A DNA stretch of 64,000 bases, from contig CM039462.1 in assembly GCA_022414725.1 (NCBI GenBank), positions 47,793,601-47,857,600 on the forward strand. The letters run 5' to 3'. Positions 1-9,479 of this stretch are shown in pieces. This DNA comes from Microglena sp. YARC. Lineage: Eukaryota > Chlorophyta > Chlorophyceae > Chlamydomonadales > Chlamydomonadaceae. Positions within the stretch are counted from its first letter, which is position 1; each line of letters starts with the position of its first letter. Under the pieces are notes generated by a model. It was given only the letters and a program-made list of their open reading frames with translations. It made no database searches and was not told the origin of the DNA. The translations under genes and the position numbers were made by a program.

Positions 1-153
1 ACAGTGCTGTCCAAGACTTCTACCGGGTAAATCCGGTACAACAAGAGCTAGGTCCTCCATCATTACAGACATGCCATGTACGAATGCAACGTGATTGCCG
101 TTGAATGGCTCTTTCAGGGATCTTGGTCCTAGGTTGCCAAAAACAAGCTTGGC
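1..153 (-). CDS. Gene A, exon 4 (partial): beta-helix segment
   Basis: This exon runs off the left edge of the window. Its acceptor is strong: a T-rich tract ending in ttccttgttcag at 154-165, then GCC AAG. It begins in phase 0, matching the phase-0 end of the exon at 2223-4217. The 51 codons read without a stop and contain KLVFGN, HVAFVHGMSVMMEDLALVV and PDLPGRS. Alternating short hydrophobic strands with a G-x-x-V-x-x-x-x-L pattern resemble coils of a right-handed parallel beta-helix (pectate-lyase-like fold), continuing the motif that ends the previous exon. The precise function is unknown. The 3' end of the gene lies outside the window. Confidence 0.65.
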
Positions 154-480
154 CTGAACAAGGAAAACAAATAGTTATGGGGCTATTGCACATTATTTTC
201 GTCCCATCTAGAAACCCCATGACTCACAACATACTGTCAGCAATAGCTGTTTGTGGTCTTTCTGTCGTAGTTCCTGTCTGCTATACCTTCTGGGGTCCCT
301 GGTAGGTGCCCCTTCGGTATACCCCGAACCCTTGCCACCATTCTGATGGCTGTGGTCTACTTGGTTGCTCCCGCTCCCATTGAACCTGTTCTCCTTTTTC
401 TTTCCTTTCTATAATTGCCCGTGCTCCGTTGACACATACTCTGTTAGCCTCTCAGGCCACCCCATGATCTGCAAGTAAGA
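154..480. other. Intron sequence, nothing recognised
   Basis: This is the start of the 2.07-kb intron between gene A exons 3 and 4. I see no repeat family or coding signal here apart from the acceptor tract at its left edge. Confidence 0.5.
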
Positions 481-483
481 AGA

Positions 484-639
484 TACTAATGCATGTGGAT
501 CGCTAATGCATGTAGGTACTAATGCATGTAGGTACTAATGCATGTAGGTACTAATGCATGTAGGTACTAATGCATGTAGGTACTAATGCATGTAGGTACT
601 TATGCATGTAGGTACTAATGCATGTAGGTACTAATGCAT
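484..639. repeat. 16-bp tandem repeat
   Basis: About nine copies of a TACTAATGCATGTAGG-type unit, with a degenerate start. It lies in a gene A intron. A short (TCTG)n tract follows at about 692-722. Confidence 0.9.
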
Positions 640-856
640 AGACTGGATGGAAGGATATCGTGATGAGTAGATGCACAAAGCAGATAGATTATGTCTGTCT
701 GTCTGTCTGTGTCTGTCTGTTTGTTTCTTGTCAAGGTTGGACGAGTTTCTATAGCCCATTTGAATACCCGAGGATTGCATAATACACACATGCATGTAAC
801 ACTAGGGTTGTCAAGTACGACATTTTATATACACGCATAAGCTGTGTACAATATTC

Positions 857-1333
857 GTTCTATAGCACAGTTTAGTTCTATAGCACAATTCGTTCTATAG
901 CACAGTTTAGTTCTATAGCACAGTTTAGTTCTATAGCACAATTCGTTGCACAATTCGTTGCACAATTCGTTGCACAATTCGTTGCACAATTAGTTGCACA
1001 ATTAGTTGCACATTTAGTTGCACAATTAGTTGCACATTTAGTTGCACATTTAGTTGCACATTTAGTTGCACAATTAGTTGCACATTTAGTTGCACATTTA
1101 GTTGCACATTTAGTTGCACAATTAGTTGCACATTTAGTTGCACATTTAGTTCTATAGCACAATTCGTTGCACATTTAGTTGCACAATTCGTTGCACAATT
1201 CGTTGCACAATTAGTTGCACAATTCGTTGCACAATTCGTTGCACAATTCGTAGCACAATTCGTTCTATAGCACAGTTTAGTTCTATAGCACAGTTTAGTT
1301 CTATAGCACAATTCGTTCTATAGCACAGTTTAG
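857..1333. repeat. Interleaved 12-bp and 16-bp tandem repeat
   Basis: Units of the GTTGCACAATTA and GTTCTATAGCACAATT type alternate in blocks. Because 12 is divisible by three, long spurious reading frames (CATNCATN, VQLNVQLI) appear on the minus strand. The LINE fragment starts where the array ends. Confidence 0.9.
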
Positions 1334-1978
1334 AATGGGTTCCCATTGGCTGAACACAGAAAGAATGAGGGTGGTGGATAGAGCACACATCCCTCGCTCA
1401 ATGAGACACTGTCAAATGTGTGGGTTCCAAAAAACTGAGGATGAAATGCATATGTTTGAGTGCCCTTTTTATAATGATATTCGCCTCCGCTACCAGAATC
1501 TGTTTACAGATATTTATAGGCATGTCCATGAGGATACCGACTTAACCGTATGGAATGTGGAATTCTGCGATTCCACATTCAGAACCTTTATGAATGGAAA
1601 TGGCACTAAGTCTTTTTGGAGCAACCTAGCCGACTATCTTTCTACTTGTAGAAGAGCAAGACAGGAAGCCCTGGACTGCTTAGTGGCACCGTAATTTATT
1701 ATCCCTTTTTTTTCTTCTTGAGACTTCTCATTTGTTAGCTTCTTACCTCCGCCACTGTAAGTGGTTGAGATCTGGGTCCTGCTCTAAGGGGTTTAATACC
1801 TACGCCACCAAAACGGTGGTTGGGAGTTTGGTTTGTTTGTCCTCGACACACCCCTGATGTAATGGGGTTTTTTGCTTTGTGGGTGCTTTTTCTTTTTGTT
1901 TAAAGCACAGAGTCTCATACACCCTCGCGGTGTCAAGTAGACTTTAACATGTAATGTAATGTAATGTAATGTAATATG
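1334..1978 (+). mobile_element. 5'-truncated LINE (non-LTR retrotransposon) 3' end
   Basis: The fragment contains the end of an ORF2-like frame (1335-1694), about 250 bp of 3' UTR and a 3' tail of TGTAA repeats (about 1949-1975), as many non-LTR elements have. A second, reverse-oriented copy of the last 100 bp lies at 5685-5790, which confirms that this is a dispersed element with a defined 3' end. The 5' part is missing, as expected from incomplete target-primed reverse transcription. Confidence 0.75.
1335..1694 (+). pseudogene. LINE ORF2 C-terminal fragment (CCHC region)
   Basis: This 119-codon frame ends in TAA. It holds RAHIPRSMRHCQMCG followed by H and C, giving C-x2-C-x9-H-x3-C. That is the zinc-knuckle-like region seen after the reverse transcriptase in many non-LTR ORF2 proteins. 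No reverse transcriptase or endonuclease motif remains, because the upstream sequence is a tandem array. The ATG at 1335 is therefore not a real start. Assignment to a LINE clade is not possible from this piece. Confidence 0.65.
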
Positions 1979-1983
1979 AGACA

Positions 1984-2095
1984 TCGCAAAGATCAAATAT
2001 ACGATATATTGTATGATACATCGCGAAGATCAAATATACGATATATTGTATGATACATCGCGAAGATCAAATATACGATATAATGTATGATACAT
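1984..2095. repeat. 37-bp tandem repeat, three copies
   Basis: The unit begins GATACATCGCGAAGATC and ends in an AT-rich ACGATATATTGTAT. It immediately follows the LINE tail, inside a gene A intron. Confidence 0.9.
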
Positions 2096-2222
2096 CGCGC
2101 AATGATCCAGGACGATATTGATGACCTCTGTAACATAGTATACAAACCAAAATACTCAGCTGTCCCGTATTGAAACAATCTTGCACCACCAATCAACTCA
2201 TCAACAAAATGTCGCCACCTAC

Positions 2223-4217
2223 CTCAGGCTCTAGAATACCGATGTTTGGTTCCTGTTCATGCTCGTCATGAGGGGAAGCTTCTGTTGCTGTCGTCCTGCC
2301 ACCCAGTATTTGCAGGCAATATTTGGCGTGTTGGCCACTGGCAGCAGGCACTCCAGGCGCTGTGCGATATCCTAGCACCATTTGGCTCTGCATGTACTGC
2401 CCAGGCTGCAACACCAGAGACCACCCTGAGCATCCAGCGGGAGGTGGTGTTGAACAAACATACTCCAGAGCTTCTGACAACTGTGTAAAGTGACCCTCTC
2501 CATCAAGATCAACGATGCGCACTGCCTCCTTGAACATTACCCGAGGCCAGCAGACCAGTGAGGAAGGGTTGATGCGACTGGTTGCATTGTGCATCTCGCT
2601 ATGCCACTGAGCAGCTGCTGCTGCCTCCTTCTCCGCTGCTTGCTTTGCTTCAACCTGGCTGTATAAGCTATCACTGCGAGCAATCCGGTTCATGTGAACG
2701 GCCAGGAAATCCGCCATTGCACCAGCATCCATCGTGTGCGGGTTATCATATGCAGTTAATTGGCGGTAGAGCACATCGCACCATTGTTTGCTGTCACTGT
2801 TAACATCTGATTTCAGCATTGGAAGCACTAGGGACTCTGAGGCACGAGCAGCTCTCACCCCCTCTAGCAGCTTGCTCCGTGCGGTACTGCTGTTGCGATC
2901 ACTGACCAGGAAAGAATACAAAGCGCCGTCATAGTGCGCTTGTGGCACCTGCCGCCCTCCCTCATCTGCTAGGGTTAGGAAGTGCTCGAAGTCCTGTATG
3001 GCTTCCATCCTCTTCTTTCTCTTCTGTCCATCCCAATCTGCCTGACTCATCGTCCCGAGGTCTTTCTTGGCTGTTGACACCACATTTCCCTGTCGATTAT
3101 CTGTTGCTTCCTTGTTGCCCGACAAGTTCCTCTTGCATGCCCCTTTCATGAAGTAAAAGATGGGCTCGCCAGGAACCAGGCTCCCCGCTCGATCACAGTC
3201 CCTAAGCGCAAGGTCCCATTCCGAGCGATTGAGATGAATATTAGCGCGCCAGTAAAGCAGGCCAAAGGCATCCTGAGGAGCTAGCTCCAGGCCTTTACTG
3301 CAAGTCTCCTCAGCCAGTTCCAGATGCATATGTTGCACTTGGCTACATGCAAGAACCAACAGGGCATCTGCAGGTCTGGAAGACATGGCAGCCTTTACTG
3401 CAGCTTTGTATCGTGGATGAACATCCTTCTCTCCTGACGGGTCGCCTGCCCATAACCCAGAGAAGGGATCAGCATCCCGACCGCTCAGGCGCAGTGCTTT
3501 TGCCAGAGTACGGATCGCAGGGATGCTATTACCAGCTATTAGAAGGCACTCTCCATCAAGCCATAGCCTCCGTGCATCCAGCATTCGTTGTGCCACTCTG
3601 CATTGTGCCCCTGACTGTAATTCCTCAACCAGGTCCTCCAGCTGGTCAACCTGAGCCAGGAAATCATGCATGTTTGGCCCCTTTGTTTCTTCCCTCTTTG
3701 CATGCAGGGCTGTGATTGCTGCTCGTGTAGCAGAATGACAAGTATCTACAAATGATGCCTCATCAATCATGTAATCAGCATTGGCATCAGCAGCATCTTT
3801 GATGCGAGCATGGCTCAGGCTCCTTCCAAGCAGAGTGTACTTACCCAGTGGCCCCTGCAGCATCTGCTCTACTTTTTTGGACTGCGCATGCGTAAGGCTG
3901 TACACAGGCTCGCACTCATGCTCTGTTCCAGGTTTACTCCCAGGCTCTGTCCCAAATTCTTTGCTAGGATGGCCAGCCTTCTCAAGTCCATGGTCGTCTA
4001 GCAAATCCTTGAACAGGCTGCCTCCAACTGGCGGATCCTGATTGAGGTCGACAAGCCATTGTGACACATTTCCGGCCACAGTGGACACTACAGAAGTACC
4101 AAGTAGTTCCTCAGGATTTATCAGCCAGCTCTGCACCTCTCTTCTATTACGCCAGACCCCTGGTGGGAATAGCACACGTGACATGACAAACAGATGCAGC
4201 ACCTGCTGCACATGACC
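2223..4217 (-). CDS. Gene A, exon 3: TPR region and beta-helix start
   Basis: This is a 665-codon open exon. Its acceptor is gcgtgtgctgcag|GGT and its donor is CCTGAG|gtaggt; it is in phase 0 at both ends and agrees with the exons on either side. Roughly residues 225-390 of the exon contain helical TPR-like repeats (ADALLVLACSQVQ, ELAEETCSKGLELAPQDAF, YWRANIHLNRSEWDLAL, then EAIQDFEHFL). A lysine-rich, low-complexity insert sits between two of them. Near the end, VDLDGEGHFTQLSEALEYV followed by LVLQPGQY and LQILGG matches the entry coil of pectate-lyase-like right-handed beta-helices. TPRs usually bind partner proteins and such beta-helices often bind or process glycans, but no catalytic residue was identified and no function is assigned. 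Confidence 0.8.
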
Positions 4218-4321
4218 CTGCAGCACACGCAACACACACCGAAGATGTTAATAATGCTCGGCCAGCTACATTCGAGAGCTTGCACTGGAAAAATAACTGG
4301 TAAAATGGAAGAATGAAATGA

Positions 4322-4466
4322 TCACTCTAGCACAAACTCAGGGCCCCCGCCGGTAAAACGATGGTTTGGGGTTCAGGTCATCAGTGCTTTTTCTTTTTAA
4401 GCCCTTCCTCAAACGGTTGGGCAAGTCCCTTGAGCCTATTTGGCCTACCCCTGGAGTGTAACATAC
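4322..4466 (+). mobile_element. Unclassified short interspersed repeat, family R
   Basis: A dispersed sequence of about 140 bp beginning near CACTGTAGCACAAACTC, with a conserved centre GGTTTGGGGTTCAG and a conserved end GCCTATTTGGCCTACCCC. Similar copies lie at 7352-7470 (reverse), 54822-54957, 56346-56488 and 58438-58580, with fragments near 5893 and 11028. No terminal inverted repeat was found, so a SINE or SINE-like origin is possible but unproven. Confidence 0.6.
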
Positions 4467-4573
4467 ATGACCCTACTGCACATGACTCTGCAGCACACGC
4501 AACACACAGTTGGAAGCGGTGATCTGCCCATGTCCTAGACGGTTAAAGAAGTCCAACAGAGTGCTTTGCTTAT

Positions 4574-4640
4574 TGAACTTAAACTTGGTTACACAGCCTC
4601 AGCCCACAATTTAGCTGCTCCCCGTCTTCGGCAGTAAAAA
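4574..4640. repeat. Dispersed repeat family S fragment
   Basis: A 65-75 bp motif (ACTTGGTTACA, then CAATTTGGCTGCTC, then CGGCAGTA). It recurs at about 7140-7205, 10847-10925 and, inside a coding exon, 61258-61332. Confidence 0.55.
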
Positions 4641-4827
4641 CATTATTAGCAGGAAAATGTAAAAAATATTACCAGGAACAAAAACACACCTAAGATGTTA
4701 ATACTGCTTCACCTTCTACATTCAAGGGCTTGCACTGGTAAAATAACAACGGAAATCAACCAGTTGTGGTCGCTTTTAAAGAGTAAGTCTCATGTTAATT
4801 GACCGATTGTTGTTGTTATTAGGCCAA

Positions 4828-4874
4828 AACAAGGGTATAATCTGGGTAAAATTGTCTTATATTATACCCTTGTT
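4828..4874. repeat. Inverted repeat, 14-bp arms
   Basis: AACAAGGGTATAAT at 4828-4841 pairs perfectly with ATTATACCCTTGTT at 4861-4874 across a 19-bp loop. It may be a very small foldback element. Confidence 0.7.
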
Positions 4875-4915
4875 TGTTCCAACACTGGTATTGTATTGTA
4901 CCATGCACTTGAGGC

Positions 4916-5098
4916 CAGGGTACTTCAAATGGCCAAATTGGCCAGCGCTTTTACGCACTTAAAAACAAAAAAACTGCGCTTTGTAGTGCAAAAAGCGCAA
5001 AATTTGCTTGCTGCGCCCACAGGGGGTTGCAAAAAACTGCGCTTAAAGCGCTGAGGGGGTCAAAAAGTCAGCGCTCAAAAGCGCGCGCTTTGAATTAC
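4916..5098 (-). mobile_element. hAT-like MITE (CAGGGTA family), copy 1
   Basis: This copy begins CAGGGTACTTCAAATGGCC and carries the family body of GCGC-rich palindromic steps (AAGCGC, GCGCTTTG). The far end stops at GAATTAC and lacks the final CCTG, so that terminus is damaged. Copies at 5994-6180 and 7656-7848 are intact and define the family. Confidence 0.7.
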
Positions 5099-5523
5099 AG
5101 AGCAGCAGCGCCACGTTTGAGGCATGCAAGGCAGGCATGGACGGCCCCATGGATGAAATCCTAAGCCATGGAGGGGGAGCTATGTGGGTGGGTTTGGGTG
5201 TTGGGTGAGTGGGTTTTGGGTGGGTGTTGGTTGGTTGGGTGGGTGGGTGTTGGGTGAGGCAGAGCCATGCTTGAGGCGGACAAGGGACGCAGATGTTTAC
5301 AATCCAACACGTGACTGGAGGATACTACTATGCCAATGCACCTACCGGTCATCTGCAACATATTGTATATAACAGACGGAGCACTGTACAAGATTCCCGG
5401 GTCAAGGTTAGTATGATCCTGCTCGGCTTCCAACCCTCGACCTTGGTGGGAAATTAGTTATTGACAGGATGAGCCATTCAACTCTACCAATACGCCTATA
5501 GGTCATCTGTAACAGATGTCAAC

Positions 5524-5684
5524 AAGGGTAATTCAAAGCGCGCGCTTTTGCGCTTATGAGCGCTGACTTTTTGACCCCCTCTGCGCTTTAAGCGCACTTT
5601 TTTGCAACCCCTAGTGGGCGCAGCAAGCAATTTTTGCGCTTTTTGCACTACAAAGCGCAGTTTTTTTTTTTCAAGTGCGCTAGT
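5524..5684 (+). mobile_element. hAT-like MITE, copy 2 (truncated)
   Basis: This copy begins AGGGTAATTCAAAGCG and matches the family for about 160 bp. It then stops abruptly at CAAGTGCGCT, where the reverse-oriented LINE 3' end begins. The missing right arm suggests LINE insertion or a deletion at that junction. Confidence 0.7.
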
Positions 5685-5790
5685 TACATTACATTACATG
5701 TTATAGTCTACTTGACACCCCGAGGGTGTATGAGACTCTGTGCTTTAAACAAAAATAAAAAGCACACACAAAGCAAAAAACCCCTAATAA
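5685..5790 (-). mobile_element. LINE 3'-end fragment
   Basis: This is the reverse complement of about 1855-1965. It has the same TGTTTAAAGCACAGAGTCTC stretch, the same stem-like CACCCTCG and the same TGTAA-type tail (here TTACATTACATTACA). Only about 100 bp of the element is present, so this is a severely 5'-truncated insertion. Confidence 0.8.
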
Positions 5791-5993
5791 CACTTGTAAG
5801 GCACATTAGTAATAAGCACTTGTATACAGAGTAGTATAGTTGGCGCTTTAAAGTGAGGAATAAGAGTAGCACACAAGACGAACAGGTGACACAATGCACT
5901 TGTTTGGGGTTCAGTTCATCAATGCTCATGTAGTACCCTGCTCTGACCTAGTGAACTGTGGTGCAGAACATACTGACACATGAGCCTACATAC

Positions 5994-6180
5994 CAGGGTA
6001 ATTCAAAGCGCGCGCTTTTGAGCGCTGACTTTTTGACCCCCTCTGCGCTATAAGCGCAGTTTTTTGCAACCCCTTGTGGGCGCTGCAAGCAATTTTTGCG
6101 CTTTTTGCACTACAAAGCGCAGTTTTTTTGTTTTCAAGTGCGCTGAAGCGCTGGCCAATTTGGCAATTTGAAGTACCCTG
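5994..6180 (+). mobile_element. hAT-like MITE, copy 3, with target duplication
   Basis: A 187-bp element with termini CAGGGTA and TACCCTG, flanked by a perfect 8-bp direct repeat CTACATAC (5986-5993 and 6181-6188). CAGGG termini with 8-bp target duplications are typical of the hAT superfamily. It has no coding capacity. It is inserted within the 73-bp junction array of gene A exon 2. Confidence 0.9.
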
Positions 6181-6184
6181 CTAC

Positions 6185-6345
6185 ATACCTCCAGCCTTGA
6201 CACCAAGCCTCAGAACTAGCGAATTGTGATGCAGACCATACTGACACATGAGCCTACATACCTCCAGCCTTGACACCAAGCCTCAGAACTGGTGAATTGT
6301 GATGCAGAACATACTGACACATGAGCATACATACCTTTAGCTTCG
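6185..6345 (-). repeat. 73-bp tandem array spanning an exon-intron border
   Basis: The 3' end of gene A exon 2 together with its donor (AAG|gtatgt at 6333) is repeated at exactly 73-bp spacing, with gtatgt cores near 6260 and 6187. A fourth, partial unit at about 5948-5993 is cut off by the MITE. The intron therefore begins with consecutive copies of its own 5' splice site. Confidence 0.85.
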
Positions 6346-6587
6346 ACACCAAGCCTCTGAACTGATCCTCACTCAAATCAACCGGTGGTTCTGCTGCATC
6401 ACCCGTTGGCATCCTGGCATCTGCGATGGACTGCAAAACATCCAGCACTAGCTGCATGCTGCCATCGGCTACCTGTGCACCACCGCGTGCAGCTGCTGCT
6501 TCCTGTGCAATCAGAGTCAGCAGTTCCAGGTGGTAGTTCTTAACTGGAGCTGCACTTGGGGCGAAGGCTGCCATGACCTTGAGCATC
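6335..6587 (-). CDS. Gene A, exon 2: helical linker
   Basis: This is a 253-bp exon with acceptor gctatgcag|GATGCTC and donor CTAAAG|gtatgt. Its single leading base completes a codon from the phase-2 end of the exon at 9480-9666, and it ends in phase 0, matching exon 3. The 84 full codons look helical (LELLTLIAQEAAAARGG, MQLVLDVLQSIADA), with an acidic loop before LSEDQFRGLVSKLK. No family is recognised. The phase agreement on both sides is the main support. Confidence 0.75.
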
Positions 6588-6678
6588 CTGCATAGCTCAT
6601 AAGTATTGATATTGCGAGTTTCATTCTAGCACGTACCATATTTTGGTTACACATAGCAGCTTCTTGGCAGCATCCACT

Positions 6679-6872
6679 TATTTTCAGCAACCAGCACCAG
6701 CTTCTAGGTAGCTCCCCTGGCTTGCTACCAAGCCACATGTATATCAACATAGTGCATCTCGAAGCTGGCACAATCAGCTGTCCAGAACTGCTGAAATATT
6801 AGTATGGGTTTATCTCAGTGGCTGGCTCAAGGAGATGCCTAGCAGCTAATGCTCGTAGCCGAAAAGAAAAGG
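6679..6872. mobile_element. M2 foldback element (AGCTTCTAGG ends)
   Basis: A 190-bp element. One end reads TTTTCAGC followed by CAGCTTCTAGGTAGCTCC. The other end is its inverted counterpart, GCCTAGCAGCTAATGC then GCCGAAAAGAAAAGG. Related copies are at 13796-13998, 31619-31713, 37553-37746 and 57250-57442. No target duplication is clear. Confidence 0.65.
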
Positions 6873-6906
6873 TAAATTTCAAGAAAAACCTGGATAGAAT
6901 CCAGCC

Positions 6907-7060
6907 AGCTTGAATTTCTTTTTCGGGCTACGCACAGCAGCTTCCATCCAGCCCCATTAGCCAGCCACAGGGTCAAGCCCACAGCTTTTAGCTGCACTGC
7001 AATGCCTGTCATATCAGCTTCCAGACACACTAGCTAGCTTCAGGCAGACCTCTAGGTGGC
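6907..7060. mobile_element. M3 element (diverged relative of M2), partial
   Basis: Begins TTTCTTTTTCGGGCTACGC followed by CAGCTTCCATCCAGC. Its interior (TGCCTGTCATATCAGCTT) is the reverse complement of part of the copy at about 42667-42848. Confidence 0.5.
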
Positions 7061-7351
7061 TATTTAGCCCAAACAGTCAAAGTTACACAGACATCACCAC
7101 CTCTCCAGAACTGCTGAAGTCTTCAGGTTTTGCCCAGAACTTGAACTTGAACTAGGTTACATAGCTTCAGCCAGCAATTTGGCTGCTCGCCGTCTTCGGC
7201 AGTAAACAAATGATTACCAGGAAAATGTAAACGCGAACAAATCACTTTTCCCCCTTTTTTCCTTTTTTTCTTTTTCCCTTATCCTTTTTCCCCCCTCCTC
7301 TTCTACTAAACGAGAAGCCCAGAAACTGGCTCAGGGAGCTGCCTGTGTATG

Positions 7352-7470
7352 TTGTTGCAGTCCAGGGGTAAAGACACTTGCCCAACCATGACAGGAGGGG
7401 CTTAAAACGAAAAGGCACTGATGGACTGAAACCCAATAATCGCTATACCAACGGGGGCCCTAAGTGTGTG
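7352..7470 (-). mobile_element. Family R repeat, reverse copy
   Basis: The reverse complement of the family R consensus: CAGTCCAGGGGTA, then GGGGCTTAAAACGAAAAG, then CCAACGGGGGCCCTAA. Confidence 0.55.
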
Positions 7471-7655
7471 CTACGGTGCAGCCTATGTGAAACGGCAGCT
7501 AGGCTATCTCACCTGGCAGCATTGCCAGCTGTGGGGTTGTTGGCAAATCGCTCCTCGGCTGGGGGCCGGATACCATGCTCGACTGTGTTAGCGCAGACAA
7601 CATCGATATCCATGCCGAAACATCTGATGTGAATTGCGAGATTAACAGGGTCCAC

Positions 7656-7848
7656 CAGGGTAATTCAGCGCGCGCTTTTGCGCTTTTGAGCGCTGACTTT
7701 TTGACCCCCTCTGCGCTTTAAGCGCAGTTTTTTGCAACCCCCTGTGGGCGCAGCAAGCAATTTTTGCGCTTTTTGCACGAAAAAGCGCATTTTTTTTGTT
7801 TTCAAGTGCGCTAAAGCGCTGGCCAATTTGGCCATTTGAAGTACCCTG
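7656..7848 (+). mobile_element. hAT-like MITE, copy 4, with target duplication
   Basis: A 193-bp element from CAGGGTAATTC to GAAGTACCCTG, flanked by a perfect 8-bp duplication GGGTCCAC (7648-7655 and 7849-7856). It is the cleanest copy of the family. Its interior is strongly self-complementary and gives a meaningless 63-codon frame on the minus strand. Confidence 0.92.
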
Positions 7849-7914
7849 GGGTCCACGTGCCTGTCGTTGAGTTGAGAAACACTATATTAGCCTGGGGTAG
7901 CCCCTTTCAGTGAT

Positions 7915-8108
7915 ATACAATGGTCTAGTGGTAGACCAGATCGCTTGAGGATGAAGAGTTGGGGGTTCGACTCCCCCTTTGGTCGCTCTTGGAGTTGCAG
8001 GTCGTCGTCAACCGCGATGGTAGCTTGTCCAGTTGAGGTAGGAGACCGCTCCCCACCCGCGTACGACGGGCTCCCTTAACACCACGTCCCACCAGAATCA
8101 TCATTACC
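7915..8108 (+). mobile_element. tRNA-derived SINE, head type 1
   Basis: The head contains a pol III A box (TGGTCTAGTGGTAGA) and B box (GGTTCGACTCC) at tRNA spacing. A body follows with CAACCGCGATGGTAGCTTG and ends in CCACCAG-ATCATTACC. The tRNA part is unlikely to be functional by itself because it runs straight into the body. Further copies are at 56488-56672, 59920-60125 and 60403-60598. Confidence 0.85.
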
Positions 8109-8154
8109 TTAGCATGGGGTGCTAGCAGTTGCAAGAGAGGCTTCATGGGCTTCC

Positions 8155-8790
8155 AAAAGGGCTTCCAATCGTGTGAATATGCATACACAATACAATTGTG
8201 CGAATATGCATCAACAAACCAATTGTGTGAATATGTTTACAAAAACCAATTGTGTGAATATGCATCAACAAACCAATTGTGCGAATACGTAAACACAATA
8301 CAATTGAGTGAATATGCATCAACTATACGATTGTGTGATTATGCATACACAATACAACTGTGTGAATATGCATACACGATACAACTGTGTGAATATGCAT
8401 CAACTATACGATTGTGTGATTATGCATACACAATACAACTGTGTGAATATGCATACACGATACAACTGTGTGAATATGCATCAACTATACGATTGTGTGA
8501 TTATGCATACACAATACATCTGTGTGATTATGCATACACGATACAACTGTGTGAATATGCATCAACTATACGATTGTGTGAATATGCATACACAATACAA
8601 TTGTGTGAATATGCCAGATTATGCATACACAATACAACTGTGTGAATATGCATCAACCATACGATTGTGTGATTATGCATACACAATACAACTGTGTGAA
8701 TATGCATCAACTATACGATTGTGTGATTATGCACACACAATACAACTGTGTGAATATGCATACACAATACAACTGTGTGAATCTGGCATA
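8155..8790. repeat. 27-bp minisatellite
   Basis: About 23 copies of a TGTGTGAATATGCATACACAATACAAC unit with ATCAACTATACGA variants. Because 27 is divisible by three, open frames (CEYAYTIQL repeats) appear in several registers. I do not regard them as genes. Confidence 0.9.
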
Positions 8791-8911
8791 TCGTGGGGGG
8801 AACAACAACATTGAATGCATTACCATGTGCAGGCCGATGTTGACCAAAGACAAAAACAGATCACACCATCTGGCGCGGGTCTTCAGCCAGCATAAAAACA
8901 GACATAAGTGA

Positions 8912-9113
8912 AAGTAATGATAACACCTGGTGGAGCGTGGTATTAAGGGAGCCCAGTCTTACAGCGGTAGAGAACGGGCTGCTCCATTACCTGGGCAAAG
9001 CTACCATGGCGGCTGACAGCGACCGCAAACACTTAAGCGCACCCGTAGGGATTTGAACCTGGCACCTGTGTCGTTCAACGAGCTCTGCCATTGAGCCATT
9101 CGTTGAACGGGGA
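8912..9113 (-). mobile_element. tRNA-derived SINE, head type 2
   Basis: The body matches the type 1 SINE (AATGATAACACCTGGTGG, GCTACCATGGCGG). The head differs: in reverse complement it reads ATGGCTCAATGGCAGAGCTC with B box GGTTCAAATCCC. The copy at 15086-15293 shares this head. Confidence 0.75.
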
Positions 9114-9179
9114 TAACGGATCTTCAACCAGCATAAACACAGACAAAGGCTTGAACACACGTATCATCACCAGGTGTCA

Positions 9180-9259
9180 GCGTGAACTAGTAGGACACGA
9201 GTGCATCATCGGCATCTGATCAGATGCCAATGATGCACTCGTGTCCTAGTAGTTCACGC
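9180..9259. repeat. 80-bp near-perfect palindrome, no loop
   Basis: Two 40-bp arms centred on TGATCA between 9219 and 9220, with only two mismatches. It starts GCGTGAACTA and ends TAGTTCACGC. It lies between a SINE and gene A exon 1. It could be a foldback element or a cruciform-forming site. Confidence 0.9.
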
Positions 9260-9479
9260 AGACAATAATGCCTGACCCAGGAGGGAAACAGGGGAGTTCG
9301 ATCCCCCCCCTGAAGGTCGCGGTTCGCAGGCGGGGTGCGGGTCTTGATCAGTACTAAGTTGCCCCCTATCGTAAGACCTGTAGCCGAGTGTGCTTGGCAG
9401 TGGACTAGCGGAACCAGATTGGCTCAATGATGGGCAATAGAGAAAACAAGTCACAGGTATTTAAGCTGAGTCATCATAC

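Larger units (their letters stand above)
4211..4745 (-). repeat. Duplicated 3' splice junction of gene A exon 3
   Basis: The segment containing the exon 3 acceptor (exon start plus ttgcgtgtgctgcag, about 4211-4240) recurs at about 4474-4506. The intron that follows it at 4243-4295 recurs at about 4685-4745. The second copy was separated by unrelated repeats. The decoy keeps an AG acceptor in tgctgcag|AGTCATGTGCAG. Confidence 0.7.

Noticed and set aside
7915..8000. A stand-alone tRNA gene
   Set aside because: A and B boxes are present, but the same tRNA-like head is followed by a shared body in several copies, so it is a SINE.
8155..8790. Possible CRISPR-like array
   Set aside because: Units are contiguous 27-bp repeats without unique spacers, in a eukaryotic intron.
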